Origin: Lates calcarifer
Taxonomy: Eukaryota; Chordata; Actinopteri; Centropomidae
Assembly: GCF_001640805.2 (NCBI RefSeq)
Contig: NC_066852.1
Location: 12,054,194 to 12,118,193, forward strand
Length of the DNA: 64,000 nt
Direction of reading: 5' to 3'
Below are positions 34,834-47,982 of the stretch, one piece after another. Both the position numbers and the translations under genes were made by a program. Position 1 is the first letter of the stretch; each line of letters opens with the position of its first letter. The notes beneath the pieces were generated by a model. That model did not search any database. It was not told the origin of the DNA and saw only the letters and a list, made by a program, of their open reading frames with translations.

Positions 34834-37800
34834 ATGGGAGACAGTGATGATGAATACGATCGCAGGAGAAGGGACAAATTCAGACGTGAGCGAAGTGATT
34901 ATGATCGTTCAAGAGAGAGAGAAGACAGACGCAGAGATGACTGGAATGACAGGTAAGAAGGAGGGATGTGGCAAACCTCAGACTACCATCACAAATGAAC
35001 ATGATTCAGTTAAACCATGCAGCTACCTCATCTCCAAAAAAACTCAAATGTAGAAATGTAATTGTGCCTCTCTGGTGCTCTCACACTTACTGTGAGTGAT
35101 TTAAAGTTAATATTTGTTACATCTGAGAGTTTCTTCTTTATTTTAATGATTTCTCCTGTTTTCTGAAATCAATTTCCCAGGGAGTGGGACAGGGGCAGGG
35201 AACGGCGCAGTCGTGGTGAGTACCGGGATTATGACAGAGGTCGTAGGGAGAGATTCAGCCCACCCAGACACGACATGAGTCCCCAGCAGAAGCGCATGAG
35301 AAGAGACTGGTGAGATAAGCAGCAGCACAGTTCCACAATCTTTACAACTGGTGTCTTCTGGTGCTCAAGTTTTCTTGTCTGTTCCTCGGCAGGGATGATC
35401 ATGGTGGAGATCCCTACCGTGGGGGATATGACTTGGGTTATGGTGGTGGAGGAGGGCCCAGCTATGGCCCACCACAGCACTGGGGCCATCCTGACTTGCA
35501 CTTAATGCAGCCTCATCACGGCGTCCCCATTCAGGCAAGGTAAGAGATGGAATCAGGTTGGAAAGACATTTGAAGTTAAATGTAATTTGTTTTACATGTC
35601 TTTGAGAATTTGGTATGAAGTTTCCAACAACAGCTGCAACTGTTAGACGTGCTGGTCATTGAATGTTACTGTAATTTTGCTTAACCAAAACAGTAAGAGG
35701 TTAGTTTCCACCTTAAAGTATGTAAAAGTAGTTGCATGCAAACTTAATGTCTGTACAGAAGTTAAAATGAGAAATAAGGAAGAAGAATAAAGAGGACAGG
35801 AAAGAACATACCATGACACAGCACAATCACAGTATTACTCTTTTTTTTTAAATCTCTCATCACATAACTAACATACAGTTTATTAAGAAAGCAGCTAGTT
35901 TTGCTGGCTCGTCCAAATCTGTCCAAATTCTTTCTCTTCCATCAGGCTCGGTAACATCCATGACATGGATTTGGGTCCTCCTCCTCCAATAATGAAGAGC
36001 TTTAAAGAGTTCCTTCTTTCCTTGGATGACTCTGTGGATGAGACTGAGGCAGTCAAACGCTACAATGAGTACAAGATTGACTTCCGCCGACAGCAGATGC
36101 AGGACTTCTTTTTGGCTCATAAAGATGAAGAGTGGTACGATATCAGTTGCTTTTATTACATAAGCGTTACTCATTAATATAGTAGGTTTTAATGCTGTTG
36201 TTCTGCAGCCATTTTTTAAATTCAACTGTTATAGTCACTATTAATCTGTGAATGCCACATTTTTTACAGCTCCTCATCTTTAGCTTTTACTTCATTATCA
36301 TTATCATTTTTAGTATAATCACATTTTTAATAACAAGCTAATAGGTTGGGCCTCGTCCTTATGTTGGGTGTGTCATAGGATATAAAGGTAGCCATATATA
36401 TTTAAATATTTGTATTTGCATAAACAACCGTAATAAAACAATATAGTTCCTTCAGTTAAGACTTTTTACAAGTTTCATGTGCTTGCTAAATAATCCAAAG
36501 GCAGTTTCACTCATGTATTAGGACCAGGCCCACAGTCAGTCTGTTAATAATTACTCTTTTTTTTTTTTTAAACAGAACTTGTAGATTATCAAAAAAGAAA
36601 ATCAACCCAAATTCTACCAAAGTACACATATTGCATTGTTTGATTATAGATGTGAAATTAGGACAGAGGGTTCCATATATGTTTATTTAACCTATGTCTG
36701 ATAAAATGACTCAGCAAGTCAGATGTGAAGTATACCCAGAGCAGTGTTACAGCTCTGCCTTCATCATTATGTTGTGCATTAATTCTACTCACTCAGATTT
36801 AATTTAAGTGTAGCTTTCACATAGCTTTGGCCAAATGATCATCATTATTATTTGGGTTGATTTTCTTTTTCTTATTTGGTGTTTTAACTTTGCCAAGATT
36901 CACAGTTGTATAATGCCTGTTAATGCTTATTACACTTATTTCACAGGTGTCATGCAAAATTGTTCTGTTTTTTAACATAACCCATTTTTCTTCCCTTCGT
37001 TCCCACTACTACGTTGACGACGTTTCTTTTGAAGATGAGAAAAAGTGGAACCGCAAGAACCGGTTTTTAGATAGCAAGGGTATGCACTGCGCACAATGCA
37101 GTTGCTCTTAGACACACAGTAACAGGGATTTTAGATAGACAGTCAAGTAGTCTTCCACGCATGGAGATCTTTTTTTTTCTTGTTTTATGCTTTTTCTACA
37201 CCATTTTCTTTTTATATTCGGATCAAATCGAATCCCAAAACCGAATTTGTGTGTATTCAGACACACCATTGGGGTGAAGTGGAGCGCGTTTTCACAGAAG
37301 AGACCCCCTCTCTGTATTTATTTGTTATTAAACTGGCAGAACAAAAGGTAACTGTAGTCCACTCAATGATAAACATTTCTAATGTGAAATACTGATTATG
37401 TGACTGCTTAATTTCCTAATCTCTCTGTTGTGTTTTTTTCCTTATTTTTTTGGTGAGTTAATCTCAAACTTTCTAATAATGTGAAATAATTAGAGATAAT
37501 AATCACCAAAACATCAAGTCAAAACATGCATACACCCAGCACAATATCTATTTCATACAAAATACAGAAATCACAATTTTAATTTGGACATTCTATATAG
37601 ACACTTCACTTCCATTTGGCATTTTAACAGCTCAAACATCTAGATTTAAAAAAATATCCTTAATTGAAAATTCGTCAGAAAGAAATTTTAATATGCCAAT
37701 AAATCATGTTTTTTTTTAATACCACAGATGCGACCTAGACATATAATATGGATTTGTTCTCTAACTTTTGCATTCCATTCATCCCAACCCCCATCATTCC

Positions 37801-40800
37801 CTCCCCACTTTTTTGCGGACCCCAACTCTGGACACAGGTTCAGGTCCAAGTACCACCCAGATGAGGCCAGCCGACTTAAGGCAGAGGCTCAGAGTGCCCT
37901 GCACAACCGTCTCAATGTCTTCTTGTTCCTGATGGAGAACAGCTGGTTTGATCATGTCTCCCTGGACATTGAACAGACACCAGCCATCATTAAAGTTCTG
38001 GATGCAGGTGGGGCCTCAAAAATAATTTAAAGAGTGCAGTTGACATGTGGTGTTAGTTTTAATTTTTGTCTACATCACCATCTTCTTTTTGTTTTAAAAA
38101 CAATGACATACAATGACAATGACGCAATGCATAATGAGTACTGAATAGTGCTTAATAGTGCTTAAATAAAAGACACAATCCTCAGTTAGCCTGAACCATA
38201 CACCCTCTTTCTTGCCTTCAGCTGTGATAAAGATGGAAGGAGGGACAGATCACGACCTTCGCATCCTGGACATGCCATCCGAAGAGGAAGAAGACAGGGA
38301 GAAGTCAGCATCTATCTCTGGGGGTGTTGAACCTTCCAAGAGAGAAGACCTCAAAACCTTGGACGGCGATCGCAAACCCTCAGTAGAGAAAGAGAAGAAT
38401 GAGAAGGTATGTTTTGTTCTCTGTCAGTCAAGCGATAAAGATTTCATGGTGTTGTGGTGATGATAGTAAACTCTGCCACAGGAGGAGAATGATTCTGCCA
38501 ACACAGAAAGGGCTGCTGCAGCAGAAGGGGAGGATGCGAGAGAGGGGGCAGAGAAAGAAGCTGCCAAAGAAGAAATGCCCGAGCTCAAGAAGGTTAGTGT
38601 TGCCTCCAATATCGAACTTAATTGCTAACAAGAGATAGAAATGAGCCAAATATTCCTCATCATTTACCAGCAGAGACGAAAGAGGAAGCGCAGTGGAGAC
38701 AGTGATGATGAAGCCAGTGCCTCAGAGAGCGACTCTGACTCTGATTCAGACTCCAACTCTAACTGTTCTGACAAACCTGTGAAGAAGGAGGAGGTGGTAG
38801 ATAAGGATGAGGAGGAGGAGGATGGTGAAGGTTAGGATCGTGACATCTGATTTTTGTTTTCAGAGACTATTTATGTCATATGTGTTCCTGGTATTCATAA
38901 CTTATAGTTTATCGTTTAATCCACCAATCTGCTTTTTCCCTTCTAATGGTAAAGAGGAGAAACAAAAGGAGACCACTGAAGAGGGGAAGAAAGAAGAAAA
39001 GAAGCCTAAAGATGACTCTCCCAGACCACGGCCTCTTCACCGGACCTGCTCTCTCTTCATGAGGAGTATTGCTCCCAGTATTTCCAAGGCTGAGATTATC
39101 GCTGTGAGTTGACTACAAGAGACAGTGTTGATGGCCAAGATTTAGAATCACCGATTCATTAAATTCACTGTCCCTACTTGTTTTTCTCTCTCAGCTTTGC
39201 CGGCGATACCCTTGCTTCCTGCGTGTTTGCTTGTCTGACCCTCATCCAGAGCGCAGGTTGGTTAAACAAACCCCACATTCTTTTCATTTCTTACTCTTTA
39301 AATAACGCATGTTAGATTCTTTTGGTCACAAATTGAGTTAAACAAGAGACTGCACATGATTACACAGTTATGTTTAAACGAACCCTTGGTTGTTGCAGAT
39401 TTTTCAGACGCTGCTGGGTAACATTTGACCGTAGCGTCAATATCAAAGAGGTCTGCTGGAACCTTCAGAACATTCGAGTAAGTGTGCCACTCTCGGGTGT
39501 TGATGCTCCCGTTTTGAAGTAGTCTTAATATGCAGCAATGTTTTTTGCTGTCTGTAATCTGTTCTATCATTTATGTGTCAAATTGTTACTTTTTTATGTA
39601 AGTTTTGGATATGGGTAAAGCAGAATGTGTTGGGTAGGCTGTTGCACCTGTTTTTATTACCTGTGTAAACTCCTACACTGTAGTAGAGGCCATGAAAAGT
39701 CTGTTTTACTCTCTGCTCTTAACAGCTGCGAGACTGTGAACTGGCACCGGGGGTGAACAGGGACCTGGCCCGGAGGGTGCGTAATGTTAATGGCATCACT
39801 CAGCACAAGCAGGTGCTCCGCAATGACATCAAGCTGGCTGCCAAGCTCATTCATGCTTTGGACGAGAAAGGGGATCTGTGGAGCAACAAGTCCCAGGATG
39901 AGGGGCAGAGCACTGAGGTACAGCACTGGTTGTCGAGTACATTTGCATATGTGTGCACAGTTAAAACAGATTGTTTTCAAATCATCTTGTTATCACCAAA
40001 TCTCACATTTATGTATTTTTTTTTTAAATCTCAAAAGTTGCCTGCTCAGAACCCCATCTTGAAGAATATCACAGATTACCTGATAGAGGAGGTGAGTGCT
40101 GAGGAGGAGGAGCTCCTCGGCTCTGGAAGTGGGATGGATCCAGAGGAGAGCACCAAGGAAGGCAACCCTGCAGAGACAACTGTGGAGAGGGATGACAAAC
40201 TGGCCAAGGTTTATGCTTATTCCATGAATTATGAATATCTAATAGATACAGCACAAGTACCTATCAAACGCTTTATGTTTCATTACACAGTTAATGGTCT
40301 GTCCTTTGTTTTGGAAGTAGATATAATATTTTTTTAGGCACTTAATGTACTTGTTGTTGTTGTTCAACATGATTTGCTAAAACAGGCTAAATTAGTTAAT
40401 AAAAGATTTCTTCGCTCTCTACCTCTGTCCAGGTTTTGGACCGTCTGATCTTGTATCTGCGTATTGTGCATTCAATTGACTACTACAACACCTGTGAATA
40501 CCCGAGTGAGGATGAAATGCCCAATCGCTGTGGCATGATCCATGTCCGTGGACCCATCCCACCAAACCGCATCACACATGGAGAAGGTCAGTTTGTTTTC
40601 CTTTGTGTTACATAACATGGAAGAGTACACTGGGGACATACAATGTTGATGTACGACAGTAGATGTGATGCAAAGATATGTGCTCCTCTTAAATTGTGTC
40701 TGCTGGAGTTAAACTGCATTGTTTAGTTATTGGGACTCTTTGTTAGTTAAATATTAGCTGTGATTGGACCCACAGTTTTCCCCACAAGCTTTTGAAGCAT

Positions 40801-42277
40801 TTTGCTGTCTTTTCCATTTCTCTTGATGGTTTTAAGTGTAGTTTTGTTGTTTATTAATTGTTGTTTATCTTAAAATATGTGGGATATCAATGTAAAAATC
40901 TATTTTGTATAATGATACCGTGAGAAATCATATTTATAAGTGTTTTCAAACCTCTAATTTTTTCTGGTAACTTTGTAGGTGATTGGGTTAATTACATTTT
41001 TAAGCTGCTCTTTTTTTCAAATAGTGCAACAGTGGCAGAAGATGATGGAGGAGAAGCTTAGTCCTTTGTTCAGTTTAAAAGAAATCCTCTCTGAGGAAGA
41101 GGCCGTGAAGATGGGCCGCAAGGATCCTGAGGAAGAGGTGGAGAAGTTTGTCTCAGCCAACACTCAAGAACTGGGAAAGGACAAATGGCTTTGCCCGCTA
41201 AGTGGCAAAAAATTTAAGGTGGGCGCTTGTAAAGCTAAGAAATCACAACTGGACAAGTCCTAGAGATGTTGTAACGTGTTTCTGACTAAATCTCTTCAAG
41301 GGTTCGAAATGTTTTGATGATTTCTTTCTCATACCTCAATACTATTAGAGGACATGAGTAGTGTCATTCACAGTTTTGTTGCTTGATTCTTATTGTGCAT
41401 TTCAAATTAATTTTCAGGGCCCAGAGTTTGTACGAAAGCACATCCTGAACAAACATGGGGACAAAATTGAAGAAGTTAAAAAAGAAGTTGTCTTCTTTAA
41501 CAATTTCCTGATGGATGCCAAGAGACCGTCACTTCCAGAGATGAAACTTCCTCCTCTTCCAGGCCCAGGTCAAGGTCAGTACAACATTTCTATCTAATAA
41601 ACTCAGATAATCATAATAAAGGATGGTAGTTCTCTAACAAAGACTGACTGAATAAATAAATCTGATAACTGTGGTACACAAGAGCTTGAATAATGAAATC
41701 ATATTTTGTCCACAACAATATGAACTCATTTTTTTCTCTGGTTGTTTATATCCCACAGGTTTGCTTTCTCCCAGCATGCCATTTCCTCCTCAAGGTATTC
41801 AGGGTCCGATGGCCTTTGGACAGCCTCGTCCACCACTGATGGGTTATGGCGGTGTGTGCACTATTTGTTTATTATTTTTTCTTCATGGGAATGTGTTTGT
41901 GTCAGATCGCTACTTTTGTGTTGACTTTGACTCCTTTCCTTTCAACAGGTGGACCTCCTTATCCCCCCAACCAATATGGAGGAGGCAGAGGCAACTATGA
42001 CAACTTCCGCGGACAAGGTGGCTACCTGGGGAAGCCACGCAACATTAGGTGAGACCACTGTACGTGTGATCTTTATTTTGCTTGTAGCTGTCTCCTTTTT
42101 TTCTGCTATTGGAGAATTGTGAAGCTCCATTTTTTCATGATCTTTTTCTATTCTTCTTTTCTGGGTCTTTGTTTTTCTCTTTGCACCGTCAACCATCTCA
42201 GAATGTCACGAGGTGATCCACGCAACATCATTGAATATCGCGACCTGGACGCTCCAGATGATATGGACTTCTTTTAG
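34834..42277 (+). CDS. srrt: Serrate RNA effector molecule homolog (ARS2)
   Basis: Nineteen coding exons: 34834-34952, 35181-35309, 35393-35539, 35946-36134, 37838-38007, 38222-38406, 38482-38592, 38671-38830, 38955-39103, 39195-39256, 39399-39477, 39726-39917, 40038-40208, 40433-40586, 41025-41218, 41418-41574, 41759-41851, 41949-42048, 42202-42277. All junctions are GT-AG and in frame; 878 residues, close to the vertebrate protein. Order: Arg/Asp/Glu-rich N-terminus (about 1-95) with nuclear localisation; conserved SERRATE/Ars2 N-terminal domain (about 140-250); long acidic and Lys/Ser-rich low-complexity region (about 265-435); RRM-like Arsenite-resistance domain with the [12 protein letters not shown] stretch; the C2H2-type zinc finger [22 protein letters not shown]; Gly/Pro tail ending DDMDFF. 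Adaptor of the nuclear cap-binding complex for primary-miRNA processing and snRNA/histone RNA fate (family knowledge). AATAAA at 42428-42433. Confidence 0.96.
36135..37837 (+). other. srrt: srrt intron 4 with a coding-like stretch
   Basis: The largest intron of the gene (1703 bp). Most is AT-rich. At 37009-37082 an open stretch reads as a hydrophilic, charged peptide ([14 protein letters not shown]...) followed by a possible donor (AAGG/GTATGC at about 37080). No acceptor gives a frame-preserving exon. It may be a regulatory exon, a fossil or chance. Confidence 0.3.
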
Positions 42278-42433
42278 AAGGTTCCCTTGGTCCTTTCTGT
42301 GTCCAGTCTTTAGCGGTGTTGTGTTCTGCTCACTTTTTGTAATAATTAGATTATTTCTTTTCTTAAAATATTTCATTTTGTAATTATTGTGCAGCTAGAG
42401 CAAACTTCTGCTGTAAACTGGTTCCTCAATAAA

Positions 42434-43198
42434 GTTGTGATTTAATTACATTAATATGTATTAAATTATTTATCAAGTAAAATCAAACTGTGTGTGACTT
42501 TAGGCAGATCAGAGCAGCGAAATGATGCAGAAAAGCAGCCAGTCACATTTGAAAGGACACGATTCTGGAGAAGAAATTCATCTCAGCCACCTCATATCCC
42601 TCTGTGGTCAGGTCTGCATTTAACTAAGCATCAAGGTTAGAATTAAATACAGTGGTTGTTGAGACAAGATAATAATGTTGGTACAGTTGCATTTTGCTCA
42701 CTGAAATGCATTAACTGAATTTTCTGCAAGATGTTGCAATGTGTATTTGTGCTCATGTCCAGATCTGGAGAAGGTCATTTTCACTGTGGCAAGACCCTCA
42801 ACCATTCAGGTAAAGGAATTGAAGCAGGTGTGAGGAATTGCTGCCCTCTACTGGGTAAACTATTCAATTACCTGTGGATGTGTGCTGGGCATTTTATTTG
42901 GCACATCTGCTATCTAGAAAACTACATAAGGCTTGTAATGGTGCAAGAAATATTCCGATTTGTTGAATGAAAATAGTACCAAATTCAGCCTCTTGCTTTA
43001 CACTGTGTGTGGCAACAAAATACAGCTATTAGCAGTAATGTGTGAACTTGTCAAATGTAAAAGTTCAGATGATGGCTTCTTTCATACCTTATGTAAATCA
43101 CAGGTAAAAAAATGCAGCACAAAATGCGTCATCAGTATAACTTATACTACAAACTAGAGAAAAAGAAGCATCCAAACACATTTCGACATGAGCAATAA
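42434..43198. other. Intergenic between convergent srrt and mogat genes
   Basis: The two genes point toward each other and their 3' ends are about 760 bp apart. No gene is supported in between. Confidence 0.5.
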
Positions 43199-43204
43199 TT
43201 TATT
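43199..43204 (-). terminator. Poly(A) signal of the mogat-like gene
   Basis: TTTATT on the plus strand is AATAAA on the minus strand, about 285 bp after the stop codon, a normal distance for a 3' UTR. Confidence 0.6.
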
Positions 43205-43486
43205 ATGAGAAGGATGTGGCCTCTCATCACAAGTATCACATGATATATAGCATAACAACACATTGTCAGTGTTTTCACTGCTTTGTGAACACAGTGTTCC
43301 TGCTTAACGGGCATTACATCTCAATAATTATTTAAGGCACATATCAGGCAAGGCAAATATTTTCAAATCAATCTTTAGATGCAGATCAAGTTTGTCCCAT
43401 CAGATCCATAAGTCCCATGTTGGCAAAGCCCCATGAAAAGCAGCAAACAATAACCCAGCGACACAGTTCATGTGGCAGTGAAATGT

Positions 43487-46400
43487 CTAAATGATTCGAA
43501 GCTTGTGACGTTCAGAAAGTCCACAGCTGACCTTGTGCTCATGGAATAACTTGGACAGGGCCTCCATATAAAGTCTATGATAGTGGTCAACCTCCTCGTC
43601 CGTAGGTGTGACACGCTTTGGGACTGAAATGGGGCTTCCCACTGGAAGAAACAGAGATTGAGAGTAAGATGGGCTCATTACAGCAAATAAGGCTCATCTA
43701 CAGAATATAGAAACACTCACCAACAGTCGTAACTGGAGTCCTGTAGGGCAGGACTGCAAAGTGCTCACCAATGAATAGACACGGGGCAAAACCCATGATT
43801 CTTTTAAACAGGTCCTGTAACCTGCGACTTAGACTTCCCTCTGAGAAAATCACCTGCTTGAAGAGCTCATTCTCCCCGAATGAGTACACAGGCACCAGAT
43901 CAGCCCTGCGGAAGATCATCAGAGATTAAAGCAGCGCGTCCAGTAGTGGTCTGCTAGTTACATGTGAGTACAATGATATGACTGTTACTTCTTGAGTATT
44001 CTCACCCATATTCAAGGGCCACCCTGACAAATCCCTTTCTCTGCTTCACAACCACTGTGTTAACTCCAGGAGAGGATGCCAAAGACTCAGCAGCACCCCC
44101 TATCACAATCACCACTGCATTTCCCTTGCCACTCTTAGAAAGGAGGTGTGCAAGGCTTGGTTTGCTGACTGGAGAAAGGCCTAATCAGACAAAGTAAGAC
44201 AGTAACAACAGTTTAACTTTGGCTGGAGACTGTTGATCTGTTTAAAGGCAAGAACAAAAACAGTGTTTTCACTTTATCTCTGTCACATCAATTCAAAAAG
44301 GGTGAAGTATTAGATATGGTAGCTGCACTGTCATCAGTAACCTACTGGCGCAGTGCCAGTGTGACTTAAGTCAGATTCAACCTCATATAAACTGCTTATC
44401 AGACTAAGAGACAGAATAGTTCAGCCATTTTGTCGAACTTTTTATAAACACCTGCACTCATTATGTACTCCCTAAAAAGTGGTATCCTGAAGAGTCCGGC
44501 CAGTATTGCCAGGGAGGCTCGCACCCCAGGAAATGTCTCAGCGAAGCCACAGCTCTCTGTGCTGAAACAGGCAAAGGCTCCAGCACTCATGATACCATGT
44601 GGATGACAGCCTAAGATGTAGTTTTTGTTTGGATTCAACTCTGCTGTCTTCACCAGCTGTGTAAGATAAAGGACACAGGAGAATTAATAGAGTTGGTCTC
44701 TGATGTTAACCATAAAACCAATCCCAGTTTCACTGAACAGTGCATTCTCTGATTAAACGAGAGATTACGAAGAACAGACTTTTATCTCAACTGGTCATTG
44801 CAGATTTTGCAGCCTGATTAAAGGCATCCAAAATAAAATGCTTATTACAGAGATTTTTATCTTATAGGTATATTGTCATATCTGTAAATCTGCCTCAATA
44901 AAGAATCACTGCAGATAATATCATAATGGTTGGTTCCCAGGAATATTTCTTTTTGCATCAGATACACTTCACTTTGTGAAGTTTGTAAAACTTTTTGGAA
45001 AGACCTGAGATAATGGGTTGTTCTAGGTGAAATGGACACAAACAGTTTTGGAGAATTTGCTGTATGTGTCTGTAAGCCATATGTCTCTAATTCAGGCTGT
45101 GTGTGTGGCCTGTCTGTAGTTTAAGATTAAGGCTACATCTGTCCGCAGACAGTTTTACTACTAGCCAACCAATCACTGTCACATCATCCATCCATTATCC
45201 AACAGTTGCAGGTGATTAAAAACGTAAAGGTAAACTTACGTTGATGGGAAAAAAGTCTCTGAAGTGCTCCCATACCCTCCACTTCCTCACAAATAATGTT
45301 CTCCTGCCCCCTGATGGAGACATTAGAAATTTTAGACTGTTCCAATTTCATAATACATACTACAGTACTAATAGTTGCAGTGTACTGTTTTTGTAGTTAC
45401 TATATAATTAAAAAAAAAAAAAAAGCAGTGTAAGCCCAATTTCCCACTCTAATTCTTAACAGGTTTTAAGTATATAATGTGTTGGCTTGTGTTAGAAAAG
45501 TGACATGATGAAGTATACTCAAAACTGTTTTTTTTAATGCTTTTGATACTATTCTCCCAAATTGCAATTCACAAAGGAAATGTAGGAGCCACTTTCAGCT
45601 GAAAAAAATAAAACTATATGATGGTGAAACAGCTCCAGGAACACCTCAAAAACAGACAACGAAGGAAAGGAAAAAAAAATATATTCCTTTATGTTTATGT
45701 GGCACCAGTATTGTATCATTTCCTGTTAGTAAAAAAATGGTGAGTATTTTGATTTCTTGTATAGTAACTGAAAATGCAGTGTACTATAAAGACTGGTATA
45801 AAATGTACTGTATTTCATTGGTATGGAATTGCTACACAATGACATGTAGCTGTTTTATACTACCAAGAAATGATACAATCAAATCCCAATACCAATAATT
45901 TTTTGGAGCGTGCACAAAGCTTTGAGTAACCCCTCAATTTCTCTCATGTCATGTGTCATGGGAAATTAATGCATCAACAGCATACAGAAGCTTACTTTTT
46001 AGAACAAACTTTATTTCACTACAGTATGCAGCACAGTCTACAGTATGTAGCATGGAACTCAGACATAGCTAATATATAGGTTTCTGCCACTTTCATGGAT
46101 ACTTGAATGATGTATTTTTCTTTACCTCTTTCAGGCGTTTGCCAGTCTATCACCAGCCATATGAAGTACAGGGTGGAGAGCGGCCACAACGAGGTAAACA
46201 TTAGATACCCGATCAAGATATAGCAGCTCAGTCCTGAGGTTTCCATGTGTGTTGTGCCATGTTGGGAATATGAGAGTCCATATGTTGGGGGTAAAAGAGA
46301 GGTCTATAATTAGCTCATATACAATATATGAACACAATGCTGTTTGACAGCTCACAGATATACAGGCTAATGTGGTGTCATGTCATACAAGTTAATAAAG

Positions 46401-46504
46401 GGAGAGTGTGGTGGGATCTTACCTAAGAAGAGAAACGTCAGGACCCATTGCAGGACACTTATTGCCTCTAAAAACTCCTTCCACTGAGTTTTTTCTTTAG
46501 TCAT
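43487..46504 (-). CDS. mogat3: MOGAT/DGAT2-family acyltransferase (mogat3-like)
   Basis: Seven coding exons in gene order: 46504-46423, 46233-46126, 45310-45240, 44656-44452, 44168-44006, 43905-43721, 43641-43487; all GT-AG, total 969 bases, 322 residues, near the family's usual 330-340. Seen: two N-terminal hydrophobic helices (about 15-60); the PERGGR segment; the active-site motif HPHG in exon 4 ([17 protein letters not shown]), with the catalytic His; REYIMSA; the [10 protein letters not shown] segment; [17 protein letters not shown]; the YRTPV stretch in the C-terminal half. It transfers acyl groups to monoacylglycerol (or diacylglycerol) in the ER membrane for triglyceride synthesis (family knowledge). 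Exon 3 start was fixed by frame: the acceptor CATCAG/GGGGCAGG at 45311 is used rather than the nearer CAG. Naming mogat3 rather than mogat2 is an inference, helped by proximity to srrt. Confidence 0.9.
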
Positions 46505-47982
46505 TCCTGCAACCTGGGGGCCACAGCATGAGTTTTCAGCAATCAGTAATACTTTAAACTGTACTTTCATTGAATGAAGGTCATGTAATTGAATTATATA
46601 TCGTATGCCTGTAGAAATGACAGAAGTGGCTTTATCTAATATAATCATGACATTTATGATAGATGCCATCATGATAGAGATCAGATTGCATTAGTAATCA
46701 GCATTTCATCTTGTGCTTTTAATCTTCCTTCGGGGAAGACATAGACTTAAAAAGTTGCAGGGCATACACCAACTTGATCAAATGACTTACTTATGAGAGA
46801 GCTCACAGGCAAACCTAGACAGTAGGATTTTTAATTTGCTCACAAATAAAACTTTTATCAGTCATGCAAGTAGGTCCACAAAATGCCTTTGGCTAAAAAT
46901 TGTTAAGAAAACATAAATAAACTGTTATGATCATACAGCTAAGCTTAAAACATAGTACTTTACCTTATTAGAGTTTATTCCAAAGTAATTTTGAATGGAT
47001 GCAGATTCACCAGTTCAGGCAACCTCGACATGCAGGACGCACTTTGACCAGATCATGTAAACCTGCTGATAACAAATCCACTCCCCCGATACTTTGGCAC
47101 ACTAGCAATGTCAAGAGATAAACATGACAAAGTTTTACAGTTAAATACGCTGTGTATTGAATTTTTTTCGTGTCCTCAGAAGGACATGCAGTGATTTCAT
47201 GATCTTACCAGTGATCATGTGTGGTGTGTCTCTTATGCTTCTGGTCACTTTAATGACCAACAGGATCACAGTACGTGTCAGTCTGCTGTGCCGGTATTAT
47301 TCAACTTTAAAGGGATCTCAGACCACATTACAGCCATAGTATCATTCGTTTCCTCTGATGTTGGATATTAGACATGTAAAATGCAGTAGGCCCACCATTA
47401 ATCTCATGAACTGACAGAATTTTCACAGTTTTTCACAAGTTACTTTAACTGTGAACACAGTATACACTTCTGTTTTTTCAGAGCAAAGTGCAAGTCTTGA
47501 GTTTCTCTTTTATACTTAAAGAGAAATAGTGCCTTTAACAGAAATATTGTTCTTGCTCACTGATTAATTCTGCTCAATTCTTGTGCTTTCCCTATGTTAA
47601 ACTATTATTAGTGAAGTGTAGCACTTCCTGCAAATGTTTCACAATACAAGCCTTTTAAAAAAAAGTCCAGGCATTACGTCCCCTGAGCCAGTGGAAGGCT
47701 TTTAATTTAAAACTGAGGGAAGAAATACAGGAAGTGTTGAGCAAACGGCAGCAGCAGCAAAATAACATGGCAAACTGGATCGTGTCAGGAAACAGGAAGG
47801 CTCTAGATCATGTGTAGATGACTTTGCAAGACAGATCCTCTGCTTGATTTGAAATCTAAGTAAGTGAAATTGTCATCATGACACTTTCACTTTTCCAGAG
47901 TCACAGAGCAGACTGTTGCGGCTATGTTGGTGCAACTCTGCATTGACTCTAGTAAAACTAACAGTGCACCCCAGTCAGTACC
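46505..47982. other. 5' flank of mogat-like gene; intergenic
   Basis: A 5' noncoding exon is likely in this interval but I cannot place it. No other gene is supported. Confidence 0.4.

Noticed and set aside
39753..40337. 194-residue open frame in srrt
   Set aside because: It is two true exons (39726-39917 and 40038-40208) joined by an intron that happens to be open, then runs into the next intron.
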